DNA of 64,000 bases, from the NCBI RefSeq assembly GCF_002251245.1, contig NZ_NPJG01000001.1, positions 62,001-126,000 on the forward strand, read 5' to 3'. Origin of the DNA: Prevotella sp. P5-92 (GTDB taxonomy: Bacteria > Bacteroidota > Bacteroidia > Bacteroidales > Bacteroidaceae). Below the pieces are notes generated by a model, which saw nothing but the letters and a program-made list of their open reading frames with translations, had not been told where the DNA came from and made no database searches. This document shows, in pieces, positions 1 through 11,633 of this stretch (its first letter is position 1; each line of letters opens with the position of its first letter). A program made the position numbers and the translations under genes.

Positions 1-805
1 TGTCAACGTCGAATGTGTGGTTATACACCACGTCGAGTATGACGCGAATGCCTGCCTTGTGGAGCGCCTGTACCATCTGCTTAAACTCCTTTATACGGGC
101 TATTGGACATTCGGCATTAGTGGAATAAGAACCTTCGGGCACGTTATAGTTCAGAGGGTCGTAGCCCCAGTTGTATTGAGGCACGTCGGGCTTCGACTCA
201 TCCACCGAGGCATAGTCGTATGATGGCAGTATATGGATGGCATTCACACCGAGGTTTTTCAGATGATATACGGCCTTTGGCTCTGTCAGTGCCAAGAACT
301 TGCCCTTGTGGGTGAGTCCTGAGTGAGGCGACACAGAGAAGTCGCGGTGGTGCATCTCGTAGATGACGAGGTCGGTGGGTTGCTTGGTCATTGGACGCTT
401 GTCGCAGCACCATCCCTCAGGATTGGTTTCCTGCATGTCGATGATAGCGGCGCGACGTCCGTTCACTCCCACTGCCTTGGCAAAGACACCCGGAGTCTCG
501 TTCATCTTCTGTTTCTTGGTTTCTACTTGGAATGTGTAGAACATTCCCTTGAGGTCGCCCTTGATGTCGGCAGTCCAGAGGTCGTTGCCCGTGCGTTTCA
601 TTTTCACGGTCTTGACCACCTCGCCTCCTACACCTTCTTTATATATATTCACCTTCACGCTCTTCGCCTTCGACGGGGCGTTGAGCTTGAACGTAGATAC
701 ATCCTTGGTGTAAGTCATCTCGTTAAATGTTTGCTGGGCGCTTATTGCTCCTCCTGCTAACATCAAAGAGACCACTGTCGTTGTTATTTTTTTATTTATT
801 CTCAT
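1..805 (-). CDS. pulA: Type I pullulanase (GH13), N-terminal part, runs off window
   Basis: Debranching enzyme that hydrolyses alpha-1,6 branches of pullulan, glycogen or limit dextrins. Only the first 268 codons are in the window; the catalytic barrel continues past base 1. The ATG at 805 begins a signal peptide ending near residue 24 (AISA-Q), so the enzyme is exported. An N-terminal beta-sandwich domain of about 90 residues follows, then the type I pullulanase signature YNWGYDP near residue 212 and conserved GH13 region I (DVVYNH) near residue 260. It is the last gene of a malQ-susB-pulA row on the same strand, with 141 bp separating it from susB. That gap holds a long inverted repeat and no clear promoter, so co-transcription from the malQ promoter is likely. 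The identification rests on the YNWGYDP motif and is firm. Confidence 0.93.
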   Translation of the reverse strand, partial: MRINKKITTTVVSLMLAGGAISAQQTFNEMTYTKDVSTFKLNAPSKAKSVKVNIYKEGVGGEVVKTVKMKRTGNDLWTADIKGDLKGMFYTFQVETKKQKMNETPGVFAKAVGVNGRRAAIIDMQETNPEGWCCDKRPMTKQPTDLVIYEMHHRDFSVSPHSGLTHKGKFLALTEPKAVYHLKNLGVNAIHILPSYDYASVDESKPDVPQYNWGYDPLNYNVPEGSYSTNAECPIARIKEFKQMVQALHKAGIRVILDVVYNHTFDVD

Positions 806-821
806 AATACTAATGTTTTTT

Positions 822-937
822 AACCACAGAGATAAAGAGGTAAAGAGATTTATTGTCGCACAATCTCTGTGAACTCTCGTTGCGCAAGCAACTATCTCAA
901 TATAAGAAGAACTCTTTATCTCTTTTTCTCTGTGGTT
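822..937. repeat. Long imperfect inverted repeat (26-bp arms, 64-bp loop)
   Basis: Arms at 822-847 and 912-937 match 24 of 26 when one is reverse-complemented; both read outward-in as AACCACAGAG...AAAGAG. The element fills the gap between susB and pulA. The loop carries a smaller palindrome, TTGCGCAA. It could attenuate or stabilise the polycistronic mRNA, or be a REP/MITE-like dispersed element. No target-site duplication is evident. Confidence 0.7.
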
Positions 938-946
938 TTAAAATAA

Positions 947-3085
<2,139 letters not shown>

Positions 3086-3111
3086 TTATTACAAAATTAC
3101 AAATTGCTGAT

Positions 3112-5802
3112 TTATTTTCTTCCACTTTGTGCCACCAATTCCTTGATGGTATCGTTGAGATTGTCGGCAGCCATGAGCTGTTCGATGGTCATGTGCATGC
3201 GATAACGCCAATAGTGACGTGGGTTTGCGGGGATGTTGATGCGCTCGGCGTCGGCATCCGGCAGGCGGAGCTTCTCGTCGATGGACAGCCAGTCTTGAAG
3301 CGACAGGAGGCAGAGCATCGAGGGGCTCGTGAGATGGCGCGACACTATCTCCTTGGCAAGCCATCCCGGCAGCGGATGAGGAGCGGCGCCACCGCGGTGT
3401 AGCATCGAGTTATAATAGTCCTGAGTCTGTGCGTAGTCCTCGTCCCACCACTGACGCAGCGTTGACATGTCGTGTGTGGAGATGGTGCATACCGAGCGGT
3501 AAGGATTGCGTGAGAGATGACCGAATCGTACCTTGTCGTCCTTCGGCATCGACTGAATCTCCAAGCTGAGGATGCGCAACTGGTTCATCACCCATGGCAC
3601 ACAGTCGGGCACCATACCGAGGTCTTCGGCACAAACGAGCATTCGTGTTGCCTCTGTCAGTCGAGGCAGTTTCTTCATTGCCTCATAGTACCAGAACTGG
3701 TTGTTGCGACGATAGAAATAGTCGTTGTACAGTCGGTTGAAGAGATACTTGTCTGAGTCGTGTAGCGACTCGTATATGAAGTCGTGCTGAACACCAATGC
3801 GCGGATGGAACTTCTTCTCGTCCTTACGGTCTCGTAAGAATAGTACGTCGCTTATCATTGCATACAGCGAGTCGCGAAGCCATATTTCTTTCTCTTCGCT
3901 CACACCCTTAAATGCTTGTTCCACCTTGCGCTGGGTGTCGTATTCTGGCTTCATCTGATAGCGCTCGCCATCGAGACGGTCGAGATACTTTTCCTTCACC
4001 TCGCCGGCACGTTCGCCGAACATACGATCGAGAGTCCAGTCGGTGATGAATGGACGTGTATAGAGGTCTTCGTTGAAGTGAAGTCCGTAGCTTTCTATCT
4101 CCTGGGCGGTCATGCCAAGCGATGGGGAGAACTGGCCGAGCAGTCCGTGCACGGCGTTGATGGGAATCTCCCAGATGCGGAAGAATCCAAGCACATGGTC
4201 GATGCGGTAAGCGTCGAAATACTCTGCCATCTTGGTAAAGCGTCTTACCCACCACGAACATCCGTCGTTGATCATCTCGTCCCAGTTGTAAGTGGGGAAT
4301 CCCCAGTTCTGTCCGTTCACGGAGAAAGCATCTGGCGGAGCACCGGCCTGTCCGTTAAGGTTGAAATATCGCGGTTCTACCCAAGCCTCCACTCCGTCGC
4401 GGCTGATGCCGATAGGAATGTCGCCCTTTAATATTACGCGGTTCTTGCGTGCATGGTCGTGAGCGGCACGCATCTGCTTGTCGAGCACATACTGCACGAA
4501 ATACCAGAACGCCACTTTTTTGTATAATGCAGTGGAAGGCTTCGACATTGCCTCACGTTCCTTGTCGGGCAGTGTGTGATGGTCGGGCCACTCACTGAAT
4601 GTGGCTGTGCCGTAAAGGTCGCGGTAGTAGCAGAACGCAGCGTATGGCACAAGCCACTCCTTGTTGTTGGCGAAGAAGCTCTTGAAGTCGGCCTTCTTTG
4701 TGAGCGCGGCCTCTTCCTGTGCGAATATCTCACGCAGGTATTCCATCTTTGCGTTGTTCACCCGCTCGTAGTCAATCTGCGGCAGTGCGTTAAGTTCCTT
4801 CTGCAGTGCGGCATAATGTTCGCGCCGAGCCTTGTCCTTCAGTTCCGGGAGCTGTCGCAGGTCGGCATACTGTGGGTGAAGGGCATAGATGCTTATGCTG
4901 TTGTAAGGATATGAGTCGGTCCAGGTGTGGGTGATGTTGGTGTCGTTGATGGGCAAAATCTGCAACACTCTCTGTCCTGTCTTTGCCACCCAGTCAATCA
5001 TCATCTTAAGGTCGCCGAAGTCGCCAACGCCGAAGCTGCCCTCTGAGCGGAGTGAGAATACTGGAATGACACATCCGGCAGCCTTCCAAGGATATATGGA
5101 AAAGAGCGCTATGCCCATCTCTATTGCAACCACATCGCCGTTTTTCATCTTCGGCATCACGATGCGTCGGTTGTTGTTGTTTTCCCACATAGGCGTGTAG
5201 TCCTTTTTCTCGTCGAGAACCACGAACTTCAGGTCGAAAGCTTCGGCGGTGATGTTTGTGGCGTCGATGTCGGCAACCCACTCGTTAGGCTGCTGCTCGG
5301 TCATGGGATAAGCCTTCAGGGCCTCCCACTTGCCAAGTTCGGCTATCTCGCCCATGACGGCAAGTCTCTCGTTGGATCGGAGCTGCGGAGCGCGCACCTT
5401 TATCTTCAGGGTCTTCGAGTAGTCAACGGGCTTCAGCGTGCCTTTCTTTCTTGCCGCCACGCAGTCGGTAACGGCGGAGCTGTAGAGGTATGAGTCTTCG
5501 GGAATGTCAATCCAGTTGTCGTGGACATTATAGTTGATGCCCTTCACAGATGTCATGACGAGTTGGTGTGGCTCAACGAGCCATTCACGGCGCGTCTCAA
5601 TTCCATTCTTCACCACACTATAGTAGTAGTTCAGCGTGGCTCCCGGCTTGGCAAGGCTGTTCACTGTGCATGTCCAAGTGTTGCCGTCGCGTGTTGCCAT
5701 CTTAAACTTTTCTACTGTCGAGGCATCGTCGCCCGATATGATATTAAGCATTATTTCTTCGCCGTAAACCGTGTTGTACGACAGATTGAATAGTATAGTC
5801 AT
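3112..5802 (-). CDS. malQ: 4-alpha-glucanotransferase (GH77) with two N-terminal CBM20-like domains
   Basis: Amylomaltase: transfers alpha-1,4-glucan segments between maltooligosaccharides and frees glucose. The roughly 890-residue layout with two starch-binding CBM20-like domains (about 1-100 and 130-240) before the GH77 barrel resembles plant DPE2 and Bacteroidetes MalQ rather than the ~500-700-residue E. coli or Thermus forms. The catalytic nucleophile lies in YRIDHVLGFF (about residue 533), the acid/base in CAEDLG (about 725), and the third carboxylate in STHDMSTLRQ (about 778). No signal peptide is seen, so it is cytoplasmic. The ATG at 5802 is preferred to an in-frame TTG at 5808 because the CBM20 strand begins directly with TILFNLSY. 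It heads the malQ-susB-pulA row and has its own LacI-type operator and promoter. Confidence 0.95.
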   Translation of the reverse strand: MTILFNLSYNTVYGEEIMLNIISGDDASTVEKFKMATRDGNTWTCTVNSLAKPGATLNYYYSVVKNGIETRREWLVEPHQLVMTSVKGINYNVHDNWIDIPEDSYLYSSAVTDCVAARKKGTLKPVDYSKTLKIKVRAPQLRSNERLAVMGEIAELGKWEALKAYPMTEQQPNEWVADIDATNITAEAFDLKFVVLDEKKDYTPMWENNNNRRIVMPKMKNGDVVAIEMGIALFSIYPWKAAGCVIPVFSLRSEGSFGVGDFGDLKMMIDWVAKTGQRVLQILPINDTNITHTWTDSYPYNSISIYALHPQYADLRQLPELKDKARREHYAALQKELNALPQIDYERVNNAKMEYLREIFAQEEAALTKKADFKSFFANNKEWLVPYAAFCYYRDLYGTATFSEWPDHHTLPDKEREAMSKPSTALYKKVAFWYFVQYVLDKQMRAAHDHARKNRVILKGDIPIGISRDGVEAWVEPRYFNLNGQAGAPPDAFSVNGQNWGFPTYNWDEMINDGCSWWVRRFTKMAEYFDAYRIDHVLGFFRIWEIPINAVHGLLGQFSPSLGMTAQEIESYGLHFNEDLYTRPFITDWTLDRMFGERAGEVKEKYLDRLDGERYQMKPEYDTQRKVEQAFKGVSEEKEIWLRDSLYAMISDVLFLRDRKDEKKFHPRIGVQHDFIYESLHDSDKYLFNRLYNDYFYRRNNQFWYYEAMKKLPRLTEATRMLVCAEDLGMVPDCVPWVMNQLRILSLEIQSMPKDDKVRFGHLSRNPYRSVCTISTHDMSTLRQWWDEDYAQTQDYYNSMLHRGGAAPHPLPGWLAKEIVSRHLTSPSMLCLLSLQDWLSIDEKLRLPDADAERINIPANPRHYWRYRMHMTIEQLMAADNLNDTIKELVAQSGRK

Positions 5803-5828
5803 AATCAAATGTTTAAGTTTTTAATGCC

Positions 5829-5836
5829 CAAAAGTA
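5829..5836 (-). promoter_or_regulatory. malQ promoter -7 box TACTTTTG
   Basis: It matches the Bacteroidetes consensus TAnnTTTG, 27 bp upstream of the malQ ATG. There is no good -33 TTTG, as expected for an activator-dependent promoter. The first T of TTTG lies 65.5 bp from the centre of the operator at 5892-5903. Confidence 0.75.
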
Positions 5837-5891
5837 CTAATTATTTCGTGCTTGAGGGATAATAATTCAAAAAAAGGCTCAAAGAGTCTGC

Positions 5892-5903
5892 GCAAACGTT
5901 TGC
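5892..5903. promoter_or_regulatory. LacI-type operator A (malQ)
   Basis: Perfect palindrome GCAAACGTTTGC, embedded in TGCGCAAACGTTTGCATA, starting 6 bp from the stop of the upstream MFS gene and 65.5 bp from the malQ -7 box. It is the same sequence class as the sites at 8362, 17569 and 19486, and typical of LacI-family proteins with a central CG. Confidence 0.85.
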
Positions 5904-5908
5904 ATAGA

Positions 5909-7225
5909 CTACATTTTCTGCAATGTCTTGTCTTTCACAAAGAAGACGCAGATGGCTCCTATTATGAGCGACACTCCAGCCACCACCATCATGTTATACT
6001 GGAAACTGCCCACAGCAGAAAGTATTGCACCTCCACAAGCGGCAGCCACTATCTGTGGAATACAGATGGTTCCGTTGAACAGTCCGAGATACACTCCCAT
6101 GTGTCCGTAGCCCTCAAGGGCATTGGTGACAATGGCGAAAGGCATGGCAAGCATGGCAGCCCAGGCGCAACCTATCATGACGTATGGAATGAAGAGCATA
6201 TATTGGTCGCTGACAAAAGGAATCATGCAGAATCCCACTGCTCCAATAGAAAGGCTTATGGAGTATGCCAGCTTGCGGTCGGTAATGTTTGGAAGCACTA
6301 TTGCCCATATCACACTTCCCACTGCCTGCACGGCAAAGAGCACTCCAACCCAATTGCCTGCTGCCTGATAGCCTGCCGTGGTAGGGTCGGTGGTCTGCCA
6401 GCAAGTCTCGGCAATGGCTCCGTTGGTGTATGTCCACATATACATGAACGCCGCCCAGCAGAAGAACTGAACCAGTCCGACAGTCCAGAAAGCCCTTGGA
6501 GCGTTTTTCAGCAGTTTAATCACGTTCACCTTTTCCTCGTCGAGGTTGGTTTTCAGTCCGTGATACTGCGCATATTCTGCAGGAGGCATCTCCTTAACCT
6601 TCAGTGTGGTGTAGATGACGCAGAGGATGAGTATCGCTGCACCTATGTAGAACGAGTAGATTACAGTGTCTGGCACCACGCCCTTGGCAGCTATGTTGCT
6701 GATGCCAAGCAAGGTGAATAGGAACGGGAACACATAGCCCACGAGCGAACCTGCATTGCAGAGGAAGCTCTGAATGGAATAGGCAAGGGCCTTCTGCTTC
6801 TCGTTCACCATGTCGCCCACCAGCATCTTAAACGGCTGCATGGCCATATTGATGCTTGTGTCGAGAAACATCAGGGCACAGAGACCGAACACCATGGCTG
6901 TGCTGACTGCCATGCCAAACGAGCCCGAGTTGGGCAGCAGGCACATGACGAGAACAGCAATAGCCGCGCCTATAAATAAATAAGGTATTCTTCTACCAAA
7001 ACGACACCATGTCTTGTCGCTCAAGGTGCCGATGATAGGCTGTACGATGATGCCCATCAGTGGCGGAAGAATCCAGAAATAGCTAAGCTGGTGAGGGTCG
7101 GCTCCCAATGTGGCGAATATGCGGGAGATGTTCGCGCTTTGGAGTGCGTAAGCTATCTGCACTCCAAAAAAACCGAAGCTAATGTTCCAAAGCTTCATGA
7201 AAGGTAAATCGGGTCGTTTTTTCAT
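5909..7225 (-). CDS. MFS sugar transporter (maltose/glucose type)
   Basis: Inner-membrane major facilitator with about 12 hydrophobic segments over 438 residues. The loop motif GTLSDKTWCRFGRRIPYLF between helices 2 and 3 matches the MFS signature in the form typical of sugar:cation symporters of the SLC45/sucrose-maltose type. It starts 13 bp after the lacI stop on the same strand, so the two form an operon. In this context it most likely imports maltose, glucose or short maltodextrins from the periplasm for cytoplasmic MalQ. Exact substrate cannot be read from the sequence. Confidence 0.85.
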   Translation of the reverse strand: MKKRPDLPFMKLWNISFGFFGVQIAYALQSANISRIFATLGADPHQLSYFWILPPLMGIIVQPIIGTLSDKTWCRFGRRIPYLFIGAAIAVLVMCLLPNSGSFGMAVSTAMVFGLCALMFLDTSINMAMQPFKMLVGDMVNEKQKALAYSIQSFLCNAGSLVGYVFPFLFTLLGISNIAAKGVVPDTVIYSFYIGAAILILCVIYTTLKVKEMPPAEYAQYHGLKTNLDEEKVNVIKLLKNAPRAFWTVGLVQFFCWAAFMYMWTYTNGAIAETCWQTTDPTTAGYQAAGNWVGVLFAVQAVGSVIWAIVLPNITDRKLAYSISLSIGAVGFCMIPFVSDQYMLFIPYVMIGCAWAAMLAMPFAIVTNALEGYGHMGVYLGLFNGTICIPQIVAAACGGAILSAVGSFQYNMMVVAGVSLIIGAICVFFVKDKTLQKM

Positions 7226-7237
7226 ATTATCTTATTT

Positions 7238-8272
7238 TTATTTTACTTCTTTTGTTGTTCCTCTTATCACCAATCTTGTCTTCACAATACGTCTTTCCAC
7301 TTTCCCATTGGGAGTGTGCCCCTCCACCTGGTTGATGAGAATGTCTGCCGCCTCTTCGCCTACTTTGTGTCCGCGCTGTTCTACGGTGGTGAGCATGGGG
7401 TCGCAGGCGATGGCCCGTTGTCCGTTAGTAAATCCACAGATGCTGATGTCGGCGGGAATCTTATATCCAAGCCGTTTCACGGCATACATGATGCCGATGG
7501 CGGTATCGTCGTTTACGGCAAAGAAAGCATCAGGATGGTCGCCTTTCTTCATTATCTCAGGAGTGATTACCTCAGCATCGGCACGGTTGTCGCAGAATCT
7601 TGTCAACGTCTGTTCGATCGTTAACCCGTGCTTAAGCAAGGCATCCTTATATCCGTTAAACCGGTTTTTCGATATCTCGAGCGTCATGGGCGAACCGAAG
7701 AACGCTATGCGCTTGCATCCGGTGGATATCATGTGCTCAACAGCGGTGAATGCACCTTTATAGTCGTCAACCACCACACGGCTGGCTTCCACGCCCGTAC
7801 ATATTCTATCATAGAACACCAGTGGGACACCGCTTTCGATTAGTCTGATGAAGTGGTCGTAGTTTGTCGTGTCCTTAGCCTGAGAGACAATGATGCCGCA
7901 AACCTTGTTTTCAAAGAACGACTGGCAGATCTTCACTTCGTTTTCGTAGCTTTCGCCGCTTTGTGCCACCATGATGCGGTAGCCGTGTTCGCGTGCCTTC
8001 TCTTCTATTCCCGCCAGTACGGTAGAGAAGAAGTAGTGTGCAAACTCAGGAATGATGACACCGATAATCTTTGGTTGCATCACCTTGCTGTTGCGCAATG
8101 ATTCTGCTATCATGTTCGGGCAGAAGTTGTGCTCGCGGGCAAATTCCTGTATCGCCTTCCGTCGTTCGACACTTATGCGCGGTGAGTCTTTTAATGCTCT
8201 CGACACCGTTGCCACCGATGTGCCAAAGTGGGCCGCGATGTCTTTCATTGTCATCTGTGTAAACTCCTTCAT
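7238..8272 (-). CDS. LacI-family transcriptional regulator of the starch locus
   Basis: DNA-binding regulator of 344 residues. Residues 9-35 (MKDIAAHFGTSVATVSRAL) are a LacI helix-turn-helix, followed by the hinge and a periplasmic-binding-protein-like effector domain (IIGVIIPEFAHYFF onward) expected to bind a sugar. It is divergent from susC and cotranscribed with the MFS gene. Four palindromes in this window with core GCAAWCGTTTGC have the form bound by LacI-family proteins, and one lies in its own promoter region. Bacteroides thetaiotaomicron uses the unrelated membrane regulator SusR for starch, so this locus is wired differently. The site positions suggest activation rather than repression; that is an inference. 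Confidence 0.92.
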   Translation of the reverse strand: MKEFTQMTMKDIAAHFGTSVATVSRALKDSPRISVERRKAIQEFAREHNFCPNMIAESLRNSKVMQPKIIGVIIPEFAHYFFSTVLAGIEEKAREHGYRIMVAQSGESYENEVKICQSFFENKVCGIIVSQAKDTTNYDHFIRLIESGVPLVFYDRICTGVEASRVVVDDYKGAFTAVEHMISTGCKRIAFFGSPMTLEISKNRFNGYKDALLKHGLTIEQTLTRFCDNRADAEVITPEIMKKGDHPDAFFAVNDDTAIGIMYAVKRLGYKIPADISICGFTNGQRAIACDPMLTTVEQRGHKVGEEAADILINQVEGHTPNGKVERRIVKTRLVIRGTTKEVK

Positions 8273-8297
8273 TTTTGGTTGTGATTATTTGACGCTG

Positions 8298-8305
8298 CAA
8301 AGATA
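8298..8305 (-). promoter_or_regulatory. lacI-MFS promoter -7 box TATCTTTG
   Basis: It matches TAnnTTTG and lies 26 bp upstream of the lacI ATG. The first T of TTTG lies 66.5 bp from the centre of operator B, the mirror image of the susC arrangement. Confidence 0.75.
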
Positions 8306-8361
8306 TTCATTTATTCGCAACGTTGTTATGATACAATAATTAATTATTATGTTTTCGTTGT

Positions 8362-8373
8362 GCAATCGTTTGC
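8362..8373. promoter_or_regulatory. LacI-type operator B, shared by lacI and susC
   Basis: Near-palindrome GCAATCGTTTGC in context TGTGCAATCGTTTGCGCA. It is equidistant from the two divergent -7 boxes (66.5 bp to lacI, 65.5 bp to susC), so one bound dimer could act on both. Confidence 0.85.
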
Positions 8374-8428
8374 GCATGCAAATATACTGATTTATATCAA
8401 AAAAAGAACAACGAGAGGAAATTATTTC

Positions 8429-8436
8429 TAATTTTG
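8429..8436 (+). promoter_or_regulatory. susCDEF promoter -7 box TAATTTTG
   Basis: It matches TAnnTTTG, about 90 bp upstream of susC, with no recognisable -33 TTTG. An AT-rich leader of about 85 nt follows. The first T of TTTG is 65.5 bp from the centre of operator B. Confidence 0.75.
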
Positions 8437-8526
8437 CACCCGAAAACTTCAACAGCAATCGCTATAGAGGCCAAAATAACAAAAAAACATTAGATAACAT
8501 AGAAATAACAAATTTTTAAAACATGT

Positions 8527-11500
8527 ATGATGAAGCAGGTAAAATTTAGAATTCCTCTTAGAATGATGGCCGTTCTTTTCGGTCTCGTTCTTTCAATCGG
8601 AGCCTTTGCGCAGATTACAGTCAACGGACATGTAAAGGATGCCACAGGCGAACCGATCATCGGTGCAACCGTTCGCGTTGCAGGTCAAGATGGAGGTACT
8701 GTCTCAGATTTTGACGGTAACTTCCAGATTAAGGCTCCTCAGGGAGCAACTCTCAATGTCACTTACGTAGGTTATCAGCCAGCCAACGTGAAGGCAGCTC
8801 CAAACGTTGTCATTACTCTTCAGGACGACGCCAAGGTGCTCGAAAACGTCGTTGTCATCGGTTACGGCCGTGCAAAGAAGAACGACCTTACTGGTTCGGT
8901 GACTGCTATTAAGCCAGACGACATGAATAAGGGTGTACAGGTAAGTGCACAAGACATGATTACCGGTAAGATAGCTGGTGTTAACGTTCAAAACAACGGA
9001 GGTGAGCCTGGTGGTGGTGCGAGCATTCGAATTCGTGGTGGTTCGTCACTCAGCGCATCAAACGACCCACTTATCGTGATTGACGGTTTGGCTATGGACA
9101 ACTATGGCATGCAGGGTTCGTCAAACGCCCTCAACCTTGTAAACCCTAACGATATCGAGAGCTTCACAGTTTTGAAGGACGCTTCTGCCACCGCTATCTA
9201 TGGTAGCCGTGCTTCTAACGGTGTGATTATTATCACTACAAAGAAGGGACGCAAGAACATGAAGCCAACCATTTCTTATAATGGCAACGTTTCTGTCAGT
9301 GCTGTTGCCAAGAAGGTTGACGTAATGAACGCCGCTGAATTCATGGACTATATCAAGACAAACAGTGGCATGACTGATGAAGAGTGGCAGGCAAGCGACT
9401 ATTACAAGAACATGGGTTATTGGTCAAAGTACAATGCCGACGGAACTCCAGCAGATGGAGCCCAGCATCTTTTTGCCGACACCGACTGGCAGGACCAGAT
9501 TTATCGTACAGCAGTATCTACTGACCAGAACGTGACACTTACCGGTGCCTATAAGAATCTTCCCTATCGTGTATCTCTCGGCTATACCAAGCAACAGGGT
9601 GTACTCAAGACATCAGATTATGAGCGTTATACAGCAAGCGTAAGTTTGAATCCTACATTCTTCGACGATCACCTTACAGTTAATTTCAACGCCAAGGGTA
9701 TGTATTCAAAGACTTCTTACGCAAGCACAAGTGCCATTGGTTCTGCTGTGTCAATGGATCCCACAAAGCCTGTTTATATGAACGATGACTTCTATAAGCA
9801 GAACTTCGGTGGCTACTTCCAGTATCATAGTGTTGTTGACCGTGGAGACACAGCTTGGGGATTCTCTCAGAACTCTCTTTCTACACACAACCCAGTGCAT
9901 TACCTTAACGAAGCTTCCGACAAGGGTAAGGGTAAAGAGTTGACAGGAAATATCGAGCTTGACTATAAGATTCATGGCTTTGAAGACCTCCACATTCACA
10001 TGAATGCCGGAATGGACCTCAAGTCTGGTAAGAGCAACAAGGAATATAGCCGTTATTACTATGACAACTATTATTATGGAAGCCAGGGTTGGAACACTCA
10101 GGATACTTACAACCTTTCGCTCAACCTCTATGCACAGTATCTGAAGGATTTTGCTGAGATTCATCATATCGACGTGATGGGTGGCTATGAGTGGCAGCAC
10201 TTCAACAAGGAGACCGACTACTACTACTATGGTACATATCCTTCAACAAGTATCGAACATCCCAATGAGATTTATCAGCCTTCAGAGAACACTCTCTACA
10301 AGACCGAGAACTATCTTGTTTCATTCTTTGGTCGTCTGAACTATTCACTCCTCGACCGCTACCTCTTTACATTCACTATCCGTGACGATGGTTCTTCACG
10401 TTTCCATAAGGATCAGCGCTGGGGCGTATTCCCATCTGCAGCTTTGGCATGGAAAATCAAGGAGGAGCCTATCCTTCGCGATGTAAAGGCAATCAGCGAC
10501 ATGAAACTCCGTCTTGGCTGGGGTAAGACAGGTCAGCAGGAAGGTATTGGCGACTATTCTTACTTTGCCTCTTATACAACCAACAGTATCGGAGCATATT
10601 ATCCAATCGTTGGCGATGGTTTGACATATCGTCCTGATGCCTTTAACACTGCCCTTACATGGGAAAAGACAACTACATACAACGCAGGTCTTGATCTCGG
10701 TTTTGCTAACGACAGATTCACAGCAAGCATTGACTACTATTATCGTAAGACAACTGACCTTATCAACACTGTAACCGTTGCAGCTGGTTCTAACTTCCGC
10801 AACAAGGTTACAAGCAACGTCGGTGAGCTCCACAACCAGGGTCTTGAGTTCTCGCTCACTTATCGTCCTATCGTAACAAAGGATTGGCGTTGGGAGGTTG
10901 GTTACAACTTGACCTACAACGACAACAAGATAGACAAACTTGTAGCAAGCGACGATCCTAACTATAAGATTCTGCACGGCGGACTTGCTGTAGGTGACTC
11001 AGGTTCTGACGGTATCCAAGCATGGGCTGTAGGCCATCCAGTTTCTGCTTACTATACATATCAGCAGGTTTACGACCAAAACGGTTTGCCAATAGAGGGA
11101 GAATTCGTTGACCGCAATGGTGATGGTATCATCAACTCCAACGACCGTTACTTCTACAAGAAGGCAGATGCAGACGTGCTTATGGGCTTCACCTCAAAAC
11201 TTATTTATAAGAATTGGGACTTCAGCTTCTCACTACGCGCAAGTCTTGGCAACTATGCTTACAATGCCGTAGATGCAGGCAACTCAAATGTAGAAGTAGA
11301 GCGCCTCTATAATGGTAGTTCATGGCACAATGTTCCAACAATGGTTTTGGAGAAGAAATGGAATTATGTGTCAACAGAGGATGGTCTTTCAGACTATTTC
11401 ATCCAGAACGCATCATTCTTGAAGTGTGACAACATCACTGTTGGATATAGCTTTGAGAAACTCTTCAAGTTGCCTATCAGCGGACGTATCTATGCAACAG

Positions 11501-11622
11501 CACAGAATGTGTTCACCATTACAAAATATAAGGGAATTGACCCGGAAATAAACGGAGGTTACGATGGCAACATCTATCCACGTCCATTCACAGGTGTTCT
11601 TGGTCTTAACCTTAATTTCTAA
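8527..11622 (+). CDS. susC: SusC-like TonB-dependent starch transporter
   Basis: Outer-membrane TonB-dependent receptor that imports glycan fragments with its SusD lid. It has 1031 residues: signal peptide ending near residue 28 (GAFA-Q), a CarboxypepD_reg-like Ig domain (ITVNGHVKDATGEP, about 30-115) typical of SusC, a plug domain (IRIRGGSS, KDASATAIYGSRASNGVI) and a 22-strand barrel ending in the usual aromatic strand NLNF. Two ATGs abut (8527 and 8530). It is the first gene of susC-susD-susE-susF, and the next gene follows after 11 bp. Starch as substrate is inferred from the SusB, MalQ, pullulanase and amylase around it. Confidence 0.95.
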   Translation: MMKQVKFRIPLRMMAVLFGLVLSIGAFAQITVNGHVKDATGEPIIGATVRVAGQDGGTVSDFDGNFQIKAPQGATLNVTYVGYQPANVKAAPNVVITLQDDAKVLENVVVIGYGRAKKNDLTGSVTAIKPDDMNKGVQVSAQDMITGKIAGVNVQNNGGEPGGGASIRIRGGSSLSASNDPLIVIDGLAMDNYGMQGSSNALNLVNPNDIESFTVLKDASATAIYGSRASNGVIIITTKKGRKNMKPTISYNGNVSVSAVAKKVDVMNAAEFMDYIKTNSGMTDEEWQASDYYKNMGYWSKYNADGTPADGAQHLFADTDWQDQIYRTAVSTDQNVTLTGAYKNLPYRVSLGYTKQQGVLKTSDYERYTASVSLNPTFFDDHLTVNFNAKGMYSKTSYASTSAIGSAVSMDPTKPVYMNDDFYKQNFGGYFQYHSVVDRGDTAWGFSQNSLSTHNPVHYLNEASDKGKGKELTGNIELDYKIHGFEDLHIHMNAGMDLKSGKSNKEYSRYYYDNYYYGSQGWNTQDTYNLSLNLYAQYLKDFAEIHHIDVMGGYEWQHFNKETDYYYYGTYPSTSIEHPNEIYQPSENTLYKTENYLVSFFGRLNYSLLDRYLFTFTIRDDGSSRFHKDQRWGVFPSAALAWKIKEEPILRDVKAISDMKLRLGWGKTGQQEGIGDYSYFASYTTNSIGAYYPIVGDGLTYRPDAFNTALTWEKTTTYNAGLDLGFANDRFTASIDYYYRKTTDLINTVTVAAGSNFRNKVTSNVGELHNQGLEFSLTYRPIVTKDWRWEVGYNLTYNDNKIDKLVASDDPNYKILHGGLAVGDSGSDGIQAWAVGHPVSAYYTYQQVYDQNGLPIEGEFVDRNGDGIINSNDRYFYKKADADVLMGFTSKLIYKNWDFSFSLRASLGNYAYNAVDAGNSNVEVERLYNGSSWHNVPTMVLEKKWNYVSTEDGLSDYFIQNASFLKCDNITVGYSFEKLFKLPISGRIYATAQNVFTITKYKGIDPEINGGYDGNIYPRPFTGVLGLNLNF

Positions 11623-11633
11623 ATCTTTAAACA

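Noticed and set aside
5803..5808. TTG start for malQ two codons upstream of the ATG
   Set aside because: The ATG at 5802 is adjacent and the CBM20-like domain begins right after it; nothing favours TTG.
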